From: Branchiostoma floridae
Taxonomy: Eukaryota > Chordata > Leptocardii > Amphioxiformes > Branchiostomatidae
NCBI RefSeq assembly: GCF_000003815.2
Contig: NC_049991.1
Coordinates: 12,062,955-12,124,954, forward strand
Reading direction: 5' to 3'
Length of the DNA: 62,000 nucleotides
In this document: positions 12,238 through 26,056 of the stretch, in pieces
How positions within the stretch are numbered: the first letter of the stretch is position 1
How the letters are laid out: every line of letters starts with the position of its first letter
Position numbers and translations under genes: made by a program
The notes under the pieces: model-generated
Database searches by the model: none
Told to the model about the DNA's origin: nothing
Seen by the model: the letters and a program-made list of their open reading frames with translations, nothing else

Positions 12238-15200
12238 TGTATGCACAGTGTTCATCAAGAGTTTCTTGGTTGACCAAAGGACTTGCAGTTGATTGACAGC
12301 TACAAATCGTGCATGCGTCTGGAAAGCAAACTTACCTAGCCACTGGTGATTGACATGTGGTCAGGAGGGGCGGAGAAGGATCACCAAAACCTGTTTCTAA
12401 TTTTCATTTTGTACACAATGATGAAAAGCAGTACAATTACTGAGAATTTGACCAAACCTGAAACATAAGGAACTTTGAAGAACATAAGGAACTTTGAAGA
12501 TATATTTTTACCTTGGTCAAAAAGGAATGGACGGTTTTGGGGTCAATGTCTTGGATGGATCTTTTATATGGTATAAGTTACTATAATAATGCTACAATGT
12601 ATCTGTTGGTAGGTGTTGTTGAAATGAATGACCAAGAAGGGTTTGGGCCCCGTAGTTACACATTGCAAAAGGAAGTTATTTTGCAATGAAGGATGTACTG
12701 TGCCATAAGGTTTGTATTCCGCACACATAGATCTTTAGATCTATAGCAGTATTAGTTTGGTTATTGTGACCAGGTTACTTGGAATTGCCTGCCAAGATCA
12801 AAAAATTCCTACACAACAACCTGCTACCAAATTTAGTCACAAGTGACCAAAGTTTAAAACCTGGTAAAAGAAGATGGAGCGGACTTACGGACTGAGGTAT
12901 TTTGGAATATCTGGCCGGCCCAAACTACAGTTTAGAGCCCATAGTTTCACCCTCTTGGGATGCAGCTAAAGATGATTCTCATTAAGCAAGGTTTGGGCAA
13001 ACTTACAGATTAGGTGGGCATACCTGGTGAGGTCAAACTTGTTTGTTTGTCAAACATGTTTCAGGTGAAACCATGTCAAGTTTGAGATGAAGGAATCAAT
13101 TTCATGTTGTGAAAGGTAGAAGTTATTACCCTATACTGAAAGTGAAGAAGTTTTACTTTTTTAACGGCCAGTACAGAAGTTTCAGTTTATGTTGAACAAA
13201 ACGATTACTGCTCACCTTCGGTTAAGCTTTGCCGGGAGGCTTTGCGATAAGTTAAAGCTTGTTCCAAAGAAGGGAAACCTCAGGATTTGCCACTTTCAAA
13301 AGCAATTTTCCTCATTGGAATTTTCATGTTTTAAACAGGTGTGGCACAGTTGACAGTATCCACAATCTCTAGTCGTACAGCAGTTGTATAGTTTAGGAAA
13401 TGAAGTTTTGAGGAAGATTGCATACATGGAAGGAAGAAAAGGTGATATTCTCTTTGTCATTAACCCAAACTGATCCGTATAATCAAATTAGTTGCTTGAC
13501 TGTACAGGAAGCAATTCCGCCCTCATTAGTTGTTCCCAACACCAGGCTTATCAGGACTACTGTGTGGAAAATGATGGGAAAGATAAGGAGACAACAAGGT
13601 TGGAAAGTAGGTCAGCAGTGGGAATGGGCAAATAACTGACAGGAAAGGATCATAGGAGTACTGATGCTGAGCATCCTATACTTGTACAAGGCTCACTTTT
13701 GTTCAGGAATAAAGTGAATCAGATATGTCCTTTGTAGTAGACAAGGCAGAAAGACGGCATTTATCATTGTCAAAATGAAACAATATCAGTTACTGAAAGG
13801 TACGAAAAATACTCATAGAAAAACCTGAACTCAATGAATAAGATCCTGACGCAGTGTACCAGCCGTAAGATAACTTTTGATACTGGGTAAAAAGTATATA
13901 TAATTGAATATATTATATTGTTGTGTCTCCCCTGGAGTTGAACTTCATGTAGATATATACTTGTTCATGTATTTATTTAATGATATTCATTTTCTTAGCT
14001 TCACAGGTTAAAAACAGTTGGTTTCTCTATGAAGCCGGCTTCTGTGTACACACACCTCTACTTCCGGGCTCTAGGAACAAGTAAGGAATTGTGCAGTTAG
14101 ATCAAAAGCATTGGGACTATAACTTTTGAATGAGTACAGGAAATAACAATGATCAAGGGACTTATCACAGGGAGTAGTCCCACGAGTCTTCTAGAACATA
14201 TGCGATGGCAACTGTGTTGGAGCAGAGGAAGTGGCGGGGCCTCAGGTGTCGTATTAGTGCCTTCCGCACCAACCTCCGACCAGGATTCCTACATGCTAGT
14301 TGTGTGTGTCAATCCACAGGGGGTGCCCCTCAGGTAGATTCCTAACATAAGAACCCAGCTGACATATGTCATCTGCTTACAAGCTGCACTCCTCAGGTCA
14401 GATGATGTGGAAATGATAGAGTCAAAATCTTTTTGTGGAGAGATGAACTTTTGTGGAAAAGCATCCACATCTGAAATTTAGTAGATTGTTCACTTTGCTG
14501 TCATTGATTGTTAAATACATACATATTGATGTGGAGGAAAATAAAAGGATTTGTCATAAGCACTTATGGATGGTACCCCGGAATTTCATTCAGGACCAGA
14601 ATTCTTCAGTAAGGGCAGATCAAAGAAAATGAAAGGAAGTTGAGGTACACCAGATATGAATGGAAACATGCTGGAAAACAGAAGAAAGATACTTAGAATT
14701 ATAGATGTTCATGAATCAAGATGCCATTGTCCTGAAAAAGGTTTCATGTACAACAAGCTTTTCCCTTGAAAAAATCGTGTTTGTTAAAAGAATGCTAGTG
14801 AAATACATCTTACGGTTAGATCTACTGTAGCAAATTTTGTTTATGTGATGCTATCAGTTGTTGTCAAAACACTTTAAGAAGAAGTTTGTAAACTCTTAGG
14901 TCAGGCAACAGTGGATGGAACTGAACCGTACATCGAAGTTGCTGCTCGAACCCAAGTTAGGTACTTTTATTCACTGTTGTCAACAAACTGGGACATGACA
15001 TAAAAATAAATCTATTAGCACCTCACTCATCCCTTGATCTTGTGGGCTTTCCAAAATACTTGGTGTCTCCTCTCCAGGATTAACATGGCAAAAGTTACTT
15101 GTGGATGAGTCTGGAAGTGATTTATGCCTATCCAATGAACTACATGTATCACTACATGCAGGGGAATCCTGAGCCAACAGGCTCTAGTGCTTAATCTCAG

Positions 15201-18200
15201 TAAGCTGCAGCTCAACTCCTCATGTGTAATGTAATTTTCTAGGTTATCAGGTCGCAGCTAAGAAATATTTCCCGCAAGATGTAATTAATGAGAAATGTCC
15301 TGTGACAGACAATGTTTAGTCACTATTATAGTGTATAGTGCAAAGAGTAAGACCAACCTGTTTATATAGTGAAGTACATACTATAAGATTTAAGAGTTTT
15401 ATAGATGATGAAGAAAAGTCAGTGCATGTCTGTCTATACATTGTACCTGAAGACATCAACATCAGGATGTGATGGTTTAGAGCATCACAATGTCATTTGC
15501 TGATATAATTAGGATAAAGATTATCAGTCCATATCATCTATGTAAAATTCAGTTATATCAATTCTCCTAAGTGGGAAGTAGTTCTTGACAGGAAGTTGTT
15601 TTTGTTATATAATATGGGTCATATGACAGCCATGCTCTGAAGCGTGCCACCAGTCTTTGATGTGTGCCCTTTGACTAAAACTGTTTCAACAAAGTTATCA
15701 CAAAGAAAACAATTTAGTCATCAGAGACCTAAAAGGTCCACAATATCTGGATGAGGCCAGTGAAAATCTGATTACTTTCTCAGGCAACGTGGCTTTAAGG
15801 CAATAACTTCCTTCAACAAAGTTTCATATCATCTCAAGAGGAGGGTTACGTTTAAGCTCCAAGTTGAAGATGGAGAACCAAAGTTTACATTTTTGCAGAT
15901 TTGAAGATCACTCCTGGCATTTTCATCGAACGTTATATGATATAAACTGCCAGGGACTACTTTGTTTAGTATAGACGAGGAAACCTGCATTTATTGGATT
16001 ATGAAAGAGTGTTGATCAAAGGGTAAACCTGATTATTTGTTGGTACAAGATTAACAAAGAGGAGAAATTAGCCAACCAGGAAAGCAGGAAGTTGGTAATC
16101 CTGGAGAATTAGGCAACACAAAGTTATCTGAGGAAAGTATCAGGCTTGTTTTGATTTTGGACTTGTTGGGATCAAGATAGTTTTCAGATTAAGGCCAGTG
16201 GTTTGTACATCTGTTTGCCATGTTAGTAGGTCGTGTGCCTCAGAATTATGTAACAAAGTTTACATACTGCAAGCAGTTTTTTTAAAGGGGGTGGATCTGG
16301 TTGCAATGTAAAAGTGTAACTTCTGTCAAAGACGACCACTACAGTTTGTAGGAACAGATAACTTCTGGTCTATATGGACAAATGGTCACTATGGGGGAAA
16401 ATTATACATAGATGTCTGAGTGATCATCAAAAAGTGGTCATGTTGGCCAGATAGATCCTCTGAATATAGTCTGAGGTAGTCACTTCTGCAGGTTTGACTG
16501 TACTTCAAAAAATGAGAAAATGAGTGGATGAACCAGAGACTCTCAGTATCTGAATGAATAAACAGTTTCTGCTACTTGGAACTTTTGCACTTATGCTTGC
16601 TTAATTTCATCCTGTTTCTTATCCTTCCTTAGCCTCCAAACAGGTGCCTATTTAGCCACCCCTCAAGACCTGGGTGTAAATTAACCACAACTGTAGCTAT
16701 GTGATGTTGTTTTTGCCAACCACGAATGTATGTCTTACAGCATAATGAAGACATCTGTTGGCACTCGTTCCAGCATCATTATGCACTTGCAGAGGAGTTC
16801 TGGCATATTGTTGTCACTCAGCCTGGTCTGGTCATGGTGAACTTGAACGTGTGGCTAATTAGCTAGGAACTGGCAGCATTTGGTGAGGTCTTTTCCTGAT
16901 AGTCACGGCTGCATTCCTCACGCCATCTGCCCAAAGTGGTCCCCAGGTACGATTTTACTTCCCTAGCTGATGAGGTTTTATGCGGAAAGCCAAGGTCCCC
17001 TAGCTGTTCCTGTGAGTCTGGTTATACAAGGGGAAGTACATGAGGAGCGCCCTAATTAGCGATACATGAACATACTGGAACAACTTGTGACAGGCGCTAA
17101 ACGCTTGTGCCTCTCTTACGATAGGCGTAATCTTGAACAGAAGCGTAAATTGCGGCATCTGTTGTTGTCATGTTGCATAGAATGAAAAGATAATCTTATG
17201 TTCGGTACGTATAAGGCAGGATGTACACAAAAATAACTGGACTGAATGTAAAAGTTTAATCAGGGATCAGCGTTGTTAGTTACTACCGGTGCCTTGAAGT
17301 CATGGCTGTAACATTAGGTAGCATATTTCACTGTAGACTCATGTAAAAGGTATTAACTGGGGTTAATGACATTCCTGCACATTGAGGCATCAATGTCTCT
17401 ATTTGTGACATGTATCAATGTCAAGGTCAGAATAAAGCAATGTGCAAATGTGTAGAAACTGAGTTCTTCAAGTAATAAAGAAGTTCACCAAGGATGGTAC
17501 AAAGTGAAAATCCTTAAAGTTGGTTTCACACAAAATTGTACATACTGGGTGCATACTGTAATATCATGTATAAATCCCGACTTAACTTGGAACATTCATA
17601 TGTACGGATAGCATAGTTGATAAAAAAACATGGGTATTGTGAAACAGCTTCAAGTTCAAGTTTGTCCTGGTCCTATATCTTCTTGTTTGATTTTAGAATT
17701 CACCCTACCTTGGGCTGTCAAAAATGTTGTTTTTGTGATATCCTTCATCAGTAATAAAATGGCTACAGTTGGCGTCAGTCGCCAAATGGCAAGGTTCAGA
17801 TGAACTTGGCCGATCAGTGCTGATTTTATGGAAGAGGTGTTTACGAGTCGCGTTGATGGAAGAAATGAGCAGGCATTCCTTGGCATGTAACTGTTTTCAC
17901 TCATTAGCAAAAATATTCCATAAGAAGGTGCTGCTTTCACTAGTATCAGTAAATGGGCAACTGAACCAACACTGTGCAGACAACGTAGTCAGAATTTTTA
18001 CCTCTGAATGATGATGTTTCAAAAGAGAGATTAACAGTATGATTAATTCTAATTAGGTTTGATAAGTGAAAGGTCAGTGACACATGGTGATGCCATCTGT
18101 TGAGGTTAATGAGGTTATAGTGATGTTCAAAAGTTGTTGCAACAGAGTTGCTGCTTGTGTAGGAGATACCTGTCAGCTTTCTTTCATGTGGATATACAAT

Positions 18201-20014
18201 ACATGTACTGCTCTCAGATAATTGTTCAAGAAAATGAAAATATCATCAGAACAGTTTATAGGTAAATCTGGTCCTCTGTAACTGATATCAGTGTATAACA
18301 TGTTGAAAATGTTAAACATATACAGTTGAGTCGGGTTGGCAGCAAGGCCAGTATGCACCTGTTAGTAGACATGGTTGAGTATTATAAGTTGTGATGCTGA
18401 GGGGAAAGTTGGAGTGTGCGGTGTATTGGTCCCGAGATTCCAGTTAAAGAGTATTCCATTGCCGTGTGGTTGACGGTACACGTGCCAGCCTACGTCAAAT
18501 GTCACCGCCTCAGGAGAAATCAGTCTGAAGTCTGCGCCAGGATCTGATTGTGGTGTCCAGAATTGGTGGCATGCCTGTACCCTGCTCCGTACACTTCCCC
18601 GACATACCACACATCCACACGGGCATTAAAATCATAGCACTGCTGATTTGTTCAATAATGAACAAGACGTTACAGTACAGGAACTGGTGATATTAGGGTA
18701 AAACCTTGTGGAGATAGGTAGTCCACAAAGGAGCAGTAGTAAGGAACAGGTGGGTTTTACTAGCCCATATCAGAGATAAGTAGGAAGACACGTGGCTAAG
18801 ACTGGAGCTTAAGGGGTGCCACATACCGCCCGGGATGACTGGGGCAACCTTATCGGCCAGAACTGGAAAAATAACTTCCTGTGGGGAGAAAGTCGGCCGT
18901 GCTGTGTGCCTAGAACAATAAAGATCATTTTGGTTGTCATGTTGCTCTGGTGCAAACAGAAGGCACTTGAAGAAAATATTTCTAATAAGGTGACAAAACA
19001 TAAAACTCTCATTGTCAATGCAATGAATGTCTTAAGTTTTCTGAATTTCAGAACATGTACATTTAATGTTATGAACTAGTGGTAAAATGTACGAGTGATA
19101 ACCAAAAAAATTTCCAACTGCTACAGGATCTTTGTAAGTTTGGCTGGAAACCATCTCCCCTCATGCCCATACCCTGTATCTCACACCTCCATCTGTAAAT
19201 GTTAGCTTTGGACAACTTGATAAGCCCATTAGAAGGAACACACCCACACTATGGCTTGCTCCTGTGTTTGTTTAGGAACCTTTTACCGGGCTATTAAGAT
19301 GTGCGACTTTCCACTTGGCTTTCTTCTTCTATCTCCTGTTGGCCTGGTGGTTCCTTAAGGCATTAAGGTTTCCTGGCTATTGTAACTCTTTGTCCAAATG
19401 GCCCCTTGCCATGTGTCTCCTTTAGAAATCATTTCATCTACATGTATTGCACCAAGTAGCAAAGAATGGAATTCCCATCTGTATGAAATCTGTCTATTTG
19501 ATTCAAACATCTTTTAGACTCTTAAGCATTCTGCAATACCTTATCTTTTAGACTCTTAAGTATTCTGCAATATCTTATGCTCTGTAGTACCCTCATCTGG
19601 CTGATATGTGTTGAGAAGTCCCAAAGTACACAGCATTTTTTCAGTTTTTGTCCACAAAGAAGTTTCAGAAGATGTCAAGTCATTGGCAAAATATCTTTTT
19701 CAATACATAAACCTAAATAACTTCAAAGGCTATCAGTTGTGCAAGTTAAAGGGACATAGAAATGGTTTACAGGTGACTTCAGGGTCAAACAGGGGTTCAG
19801 AAGAGGTTAATCCCAGGTCATGTTGTTATTCCAGAATGTCACAAAGCCATGTTTGGTGTTGATAAATGTTGGGCTGACATTTTTATCAAGTTGTCACCTT
19901 ATGGCGACAATAAGTGGGACATTTCTACAAATGGTGGCTCCAGTGAAATCTGAACGATTATAGAAGTGTTGAGTGAAATAAATGTTTTTGAGTTGCAAAG
20001 ACAGACTTTAAATT
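12238..20014. other. Noncoding stretch, no gene recognised
   Basis: AT-rich DNA with short frames only. Small tandem duplications are at 12462-12499 (19-bp unit, two copies) and 19511-19578 (34-bp unit, two copies). Around 16854-17060 a slightly GC-richer segment carries a perfect GCTAATTAGC palindrome and a second CTAATTAGC, both homeodomain-type sites. Any 5' noncoding exon of the MRTF gene could lie here but I cannot identify one. Confidence 0.45.
19511..19578. repeat. Tandem duplication, 34-bp unit x2
   Basis: The unit beginning CTTTTAGACTCTTAAG and ending in TGCAATA(C/T)CTTAT occurs twice back to back with about two differences. Confidence 0.85.
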
Positions 20015-20070
20015 GTCATGCCAAATGAAAACTGGCACAATAATTTGATGCAACAAACATGCATGGTAAT
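20015..20070 (+). repeat. Dispersed repeat, copy 1
   Basis: Begins GTCATGCCAAATGAAAACTG and continues through CAAACATGCATGGTAAT. The same sequence occurs inverted at 21746-21800 and partly at 21862-21911. No coding potential is seen. Confidence 0.8.
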
Positions 20071-20610
20071 TTTTCAGAAGACATGAAACAAAAGCCAAAA
20101 CATATCAAGTATCTTAAAGAATTCTAAAAGTAATGCCAAGTTACTGTCACACTTTTTCATATGTGAGACTTGAGATCAGATCGCAAGTGAATGACCTTTG
20201 TAGATTCTAAATCCGATGAGGACGATGTGCTGTTACAGTATTTAGTATGCTGTGTCAGCATAATACCACTCTCAATAACACCTTTTTTTAGCAGTTACAA
20301 GACGACTCTAAACATGTAAAATTTTTCTTTTCAGATTAATGTCACCATGAGAAGATGTAGTCTGTGTAACACAAACTCTGCTGTCCAGGGCTGTAACTGG
20401 CCCCTCCCCGCGGAGGCTATAGAGAAGATGCTGGATAGACCTCAAAAGCCCAAAGTTTATAGTTTTTGTCTGATGTTTTTCTCTTCTCTTGCCCGTTTGT
20501 GTAGGTTCTGACCACTGAGCCACCAAGCTGGAACAGAACGGCCGCACCTCACCACAATTCTGGAGTTGGATCCAAGCAACTCGACTCCCCAGGGGGGTGG
20601 GGAGGGTAAT

Positions 20611-20767
20611 ATGGCCCCCTCGGCGATGGGGACAGATATGGAGGTCTGCGGGACAGACGGGGACCTGAAACTGGAGGGTGCGATGGGGGATGTGGCCATG
20701 GAGGCAGAACCACAGTCAACACTTAGCAGCGAGTCTATACTGGAAGCCAAAAACAAAAACACTGAAG
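20611..20767 (+). CDS. MRTF: MRTF coding exon 1 (N-terminus; exon 20505-20767)
   Basis: The exon has a pyrimidine-rich acceptor ending GTGTAG at 20504 and a donor GAAG|GTAGGT at 20768, so it is not the transcription start exon. In the frame that joins exon 2 there is a TGA at 20509, and the first ATG is at 20611 (context GGTAATATGG). A TTG-started reading from 20566 is unlikely in an animal. It encodes about 52 residues, acidic and Met/Gly-rich (MAPSAMGTDMEVCGTDG...), ending SESILEAKNKNTEG. Vertebrate MRTFs also have a poorly conserved acidic N-terminus before RPEL1. Phase 1 at the 3' end (g|ca) matches exon 2. Confidence 0.75.
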
Positions 20768-21745
20768 GTAGGTCTAATAATATGCAGCACTTGTTATGAT
20801 AGGTAAATCAGAAAAAAGCTGAAGTATGTAGTGTGTAAGAACTAAAATGCAAAGACTAAAACACTTAAGACATACATGTATGTTATACCCCTGTCATGCA
20901 GTTGACGTACATTGGTATTTTTTTGTCTCCTAGATGGAGCCCAATTTTAAATTTACAAAGGATAGTGCATATTTTTTGCCTGAAAATCCTTTATCATATT
21001 AAATGGGGCTTGCTGACCTGCAAACATCGGCTAATCATGTTTAGGTGGAGAGAGCAATGGGTAGAGACAAAAATGAGCATATTACTGCTCACTGGTCCAT
21101 TGGCTGATCAATGCTAATTGTGCTGTATGACAGGAGTATAACTATAGCAGAAGTACCAAAATAAGACAAAGACTTTTACCTCTGAGGTATGAAAAAAATA
21201 AGCAGTTACTCCTCTTTTGCACGCAACCATGTTTAGATGCACTTGCTTCCCTTTTCTTTGGAGAGTGCGTCTATCATAATGCATGCGTTTAGAATAACCA
21301 GCAAGACAGAAAGGAACAGATGATCAAAATTGATTCAGAAGTACAAGGACTCCACCAACTAAACAACTACAGGGGATGAAGAAGGAGCAGTCAAACATAT
21401 TATTAATATTGTCACATCTGATTCTGAGTCTCTTAAATCTCCAAGTGTTTTTTAAGAAAAGTAATATTTGGTTCTATTTGGAGGTGAATATATAAAGATT
21501 GCAAACTCTGTTGGAAGAAATGATAACTTTGTTCGTTGCCTTGACCAATTAAATTTTTTTATGACAGGAATTATCACTGGGGTATTCTTTAAATTCATAT
21601 AATCTTCAAATAATCTCCCAAATGAATGAATTACACATTAGTTATTTGGCAGGGATTAGCATGATAAAAAGGAACAAGCACTAGAGCTGTATGAAAACTT
21701 TTTTTCTTCTTTTTCTTTTCTTTCCCTTCGCACGTGTAACGTTCA

Positions 21746-21800
21746 TTACCATGCATGTTTGTCGCACCAAATTATCGTGGCAGTTTTCATTTGGCATGAC
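21746..21800 (-). repeat. Dispersed repeat, copy 2 (inverted relative to copy 1)
   Basis: The reverse complement starts GTCATGCCAAATGAAAACTG and continues through the CAAACATGCATGGTAAT core, matching 20015-20070 with few differences. Similarity to copy 3 extends to the neighbouring CACGTGTAAC at about 21731. Confidence 0.8.
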
Positions 21801-21861
21801 AAAAAAAGCTAACTCTGTGAAGCTTTATTAAGAGATTTGTTTTTGTGTTTTTTTTACTTTT

Positions 21862-21911
21862 GCACGTGTAATGTTCCTTACCATGCATGTTTGTTACTCC
21901 AAACTGTCGTC
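21862..21911 (-). repeat. Dispersed repeat, copy 3 (partial)
   Basis: Contains GCACGTGTAATGTTCCTTAC and CATGCATGTTTGTTA, matching the 5' two thirds of the 21731-21800 copy in the same orientation about 130 bp away. Confidence 0.7.
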
Positions 21912-24138
21912 AGCTCTTCTGCAGTACCCTGATATTGATGAGGATATGGACATGATGACTGAGACTAAATATGCGCAGAAATGGAGAGTTATCATGACCG
22001 CTAAAGGTGACAGCTCTAAACTACTGTAGCTTAATACTAAATACTAAAACAACTGGTCCGAGTCTCATCATACAGAAAGTTGTAGTGCTATGTGGTCATG
22101 CATGGCTGTTCCAGGAAGTAAATCAAAGGGGGAGGAGGACAGCAGTTGCAGTCCCTTCCCATTTGATTTTCATTTTCTGGAACATCGTATTAGGCAATGT
22201 TTCTATGTCAATTGTACAAGTCTATTATGATCATATGTCCATTTTGCCAACCTTTTAACCCTATGTACATGTATATGTCTCATTTGCATCATTTCAGGGT
22301 AGAGTAAAATCATGTCTACAGGGTACTAGAATTAAGACATGCTGTACACAATCATTTAATATACATCATAGAACATCCATTTCTACATAATCAAAGTGTA
22401 TGTTATAACTGTACAGGCAAAAATAACTTTAAAGGTCTGTGTGGGGATGATGGCACCACTTTTATTATGTTTCTTTTTCATTTCTTTTCTGATGATTTTT
22501 CTTTTTTTTCCTCCCCTTTGGAAACATCCTGCATTTTCGTCAAAATGTGGATTTCTAGTGTCTATTTTCTCTATTGCTGACAGCTCAGTACCCCGTTCTC
22601 TCCAACACATACAATACACCTTCAGGATAACCCTGTAGGACAAATAACACCAGAAAGATTTATAAACCACTGACACATCCAGTCTGAGGCTACCAAGGTA
22701 GCTGAATTTGTTATCAAGTATTTGGTATTGCTAACTGTTTACACTCTTTGTATTCTAATGAGCTTTGTAGATTATACGGCAATACCAGTTCAAAGCCATT
22801 TTGCCCAACATGCTATCAAGACGATCTCCAAAGAAGTTGACTGCAGGCCACAAATTGGCCATGACCATGATGTCAAGGGCACGGTGGCAAAGCCATTAAG
22901 GATGATGCCAAGTGACTTTGACAGGCAGTTTCAGCAGGTTGACTGTGCAGGGGGAGATGTGGGCGTTATCTCTCCATGACCTAGGACGCTAGGGAGGTAT
23001 CCTACACCAGTCGTCAGCCCCATAACACTGGGTGGTCATAGCAACTTTAGGGTTGGGAGGAATATGACAGCATATGTGGCATATGACTCATCACATTGCC
23101 ATGACCTGTGACCTCAGTAACAGGTGGGCCATCAGGAGCAGAAATAGAACATAGCAGTTGGCTTTTTTTAAAAAGAGTCACAGTGTGTGCTAAACCTCAT
23201 CCCTATACCTGTGAGTTTACACTCCCAGCATGGGCTGGAATTAATGGTACCTGGTAAACTACACACCTGCCCTGAATATCCTTTAAAAGTCACCCTGGAT
23301 TTCACCAAAGAGATTATGGTAGAGGACTTGTTTTTTGAACTGAATATTTCTCAAGAGGTCCTCGGGTGTCATACGACCTTGCAGACCTTATTTTTCCATG
23401 CTCAGAATGCCAGGAGAATCCTTCTGAGATGTAATTGGTCAAGATCCATGTCATCCCTCTTGATGACCAGGACAAAAATGTCTTGATGAGCCTGATTGGA
23501 GACTTAGATAGATTTGAAGTTCATATTAGAGTTTTAGAGGTCAGTTCCCCAGGGTCTTTATTTCTGGAAAATATTTCCACCTTCTTGACTCACTCACTGG
23601 CATCTTCTTATGAACTGCCTCTGAAGAAAGCTCTAAGCTGCACCTAATGCCACAAGGAGTCATCTAGTGAAAAACAAATAAGTGATTACCATCTATCCAG
23701 TTAAGGCAAGGGCATGACTTGCGTCATTGGAATGGAAGTATATTTCATCGTGAGTTTCTATTGTTGCCTGCCTCTGTTGACTTCACCTTACATTTGTAGA
23801 AGAACCAAGTTGAAAGGCACTTAAGATAATAAGAATAATTCACAAATTTGCTTTACCAGATGGTTCAATGCCCATCCCTGGTTTCAAAACTGTCCATTTT
23901 TATTGTTTATCACTTTTTTTCAGTAGACCTACTTAGCATATTCTGCCACAGGAATGTAAGGAAGTGGGAAAAAATGTGAACTAAGTTGTTTTGCCACTGC
24001 TGTTGTGACTGGCCCTGGTGTTACTAATGGACCAAAAGTGAACCAATTGTAAACATTTTAGTCAAATGTCAGTGACTTGTTAGGTGCATTTTCAGCCCTC
24101 ACACCAGAAATTCCTGCATTTTTCTGAGAAAGCAGGTG

Positions 24139-24420
24139 AAACTTGAAATGGAGGTGTAACAGTTTGATGTAGTGATCACTTCTAAGCATTTGGAGGAATT
24201 AGAGGAACCCTGACTTGGAACTTTGTAATCAGTTGTCTTTTAGTCATATCCTTATACATCTAGCACATCGTCATTGTCCCAAGTCTCACTGAATGGTGTA
24301 AATGCCAGGCTATATATTAAAATGCGAGGATAACTTTCAAAGTACCTTGTACTTCATATTTCGTCATGAAAGGGGAGCAGAAAGATTTAATTTGTGTCTG
24401 AAGTGTTTTGTCCTTGACAG
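24139..24420 (+). repeat. Intronic duplicated segment, copy A
   Basis: About 280 bp from AAACTTGAAATGGAGGT to TTTGTCCTTGACAG, closely matching 25769-26055 in the same orientation with small indels. Shared landmarks include TCACTGAATGGTGTAAA and AAAGGGGAGCAGAAAGATTT. Neither copy has coding potential. Confidence 0.9.
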
Positions 24421-25709
24421 ATGAAGAACTGTGTATATTTGTGATACCTTTGATGATGGAAGACGATGATGCTCTGGTGTGTTTGTTACATGTGAGACCC
24501 AAAAATACATTTCTGCTCCTGCGCAGAGCTGCCTCCTAGTCAGGAGCCTGCCTGAGAGCCGGGATATCCCTGCGGTGAAAGCTGGGTGTGTTTGTTTAGT
24601 CCAGGCGTGTGGCAGAAGTGACGTCTAGCACAGGGTGGCCGCCTTCAGGGCTTAATGTGCTAAACTGCACTGATTATCCTTGACACTGACGTAGCCGGGC
24701 CAGTTGTGCATGTCTGTGTGCTTGGACATGTAGAAATGCTGTGCCAGGGAATGTCGTACGTTACACTCAAGGTCTAAACAAGTTAAGGATGACGGGCACT
24801 TAGTATGGGAACTACGCAGATTTGTCTTGGTATCATCTCAGAGCAGGTTCAGATTCAGGTTTGGGTTTCTTGGCAGGACAAAGTGACTGTGCAACATTTG
24901 AAAGGGCCTGGCTCTAGCTAGCTGTCTTATTTTACATGTAGCTCAGCATTTGAAGATTGTAACCCTGGAGCAGCACTTGTTGATCTGGGGTAATGTAACT
25001 CAAAAAATGGTGAACTGAGGTAGTCAAGATTCTCTTTAGTATGCCTTTAATAAAAGCATCAAGTTTACATCCATAGTTGTTATGAAATGTTTTCTCATTT
25101 TTCAAAGACATGTTTACTGAGGTCCTCCAGTCACTAATGAACATGCTAAATCCTATCAACCATTGAATGTAATCTAGTATGTAACAACTATTTCACACTG
25201 TCTGGCAAAATACTTCTGCAAGATCAGAGGATACAGACCCAGGGTTACACCAGGAGGTTGACCCCATTATGAGAAAGTCAGGTATTTCTGTCTGATGCAC
25301 AGTTCCTCAGGGACCATCATATGATACATGACACTTCATTCTGCGTAGGTCAACTGTGGTTTTTGACAGTTTGTGTGCACAACCCAGTTGCTGTAAGGCC
25401 CATGAGACAGTGCTATCATAGCTGTTGAAATATACTTGAATTTAAATATTATAACAGGGAAATGTCAGGATGTTAATGGCAGTTAAGAATATTTTTAAGG
25501 GCTTTGGTAGTCATGTGATCATATTTTTCATATTGAGTGATCTTTTACCCTACATCCTTTATTGCTTATAAATCACGCCCTGTTTAATTGTGTGTGTTAA
25601 ACTTCTGGAGGAATGTAAGACACATGTTGGACATGAAGTAAAAGTAAGAAAGCTGCTACTTTCATTCAGTAGTATAGAAATAGCACTCAAAACGAGTCAC
25701 ACAGATGTG

Positions 25710-25768
25710 ATTTAAAGTTGGAAATATTGTCTCATGTGTCATGTAATTCCCTGTTATTAATGAACATG
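25710..25768 (+). repeat. Short direct repeat R1, left copy
   Basis: About 58 bp including ATATTGTCTCATGTGTCATG and GTTATTAATGAACATG. Repeated almost exactly at 26057-26115, so the pair flanks the longer duplicated segment copy B. Confidence 0.9.
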
Positions 25769-26055
25769 AAAAACTTGAAATGGAGGTAAAACAGTTTGAT
25801 GTACTGATCACTTCCAAGCATTTGGAGGAATTAAGAGGAACCCTTAGAACTTTCTGATAAATTGTCTTTTAATCACATCCTTATACATCTAGCACATTGT
25901 CACCGTCCCAACTCCCAAGTCTCACTGAATGGTGTAAAAGCCAGGCTATATTGCAAGGAAAACTGTTAAAGTGCTTGCTGCATTTGAAAGGAGCGCCGAA
26001 AGGGGAGCAGAAAGATTTCATTTGTGTCTGAAGTTGAGTGTTTTATCCTTGACAA
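25769..26055 (+). repeat. Intronic duplicated segment, copy B
   Basis: Second copy of the 24139-24420 segment, about 80% identical by eye. It is flanked on both sides by the R1 direct repeat. Confidence 0.9.
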
Positions 26056-26056
26056 G

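Noticed and set aside
20566-20610. MRTF start at the TTG giving MDPSNSTPQ...
   Set aside because: TTG is not a normal animal start. The first in-frame ATG is at 20611.
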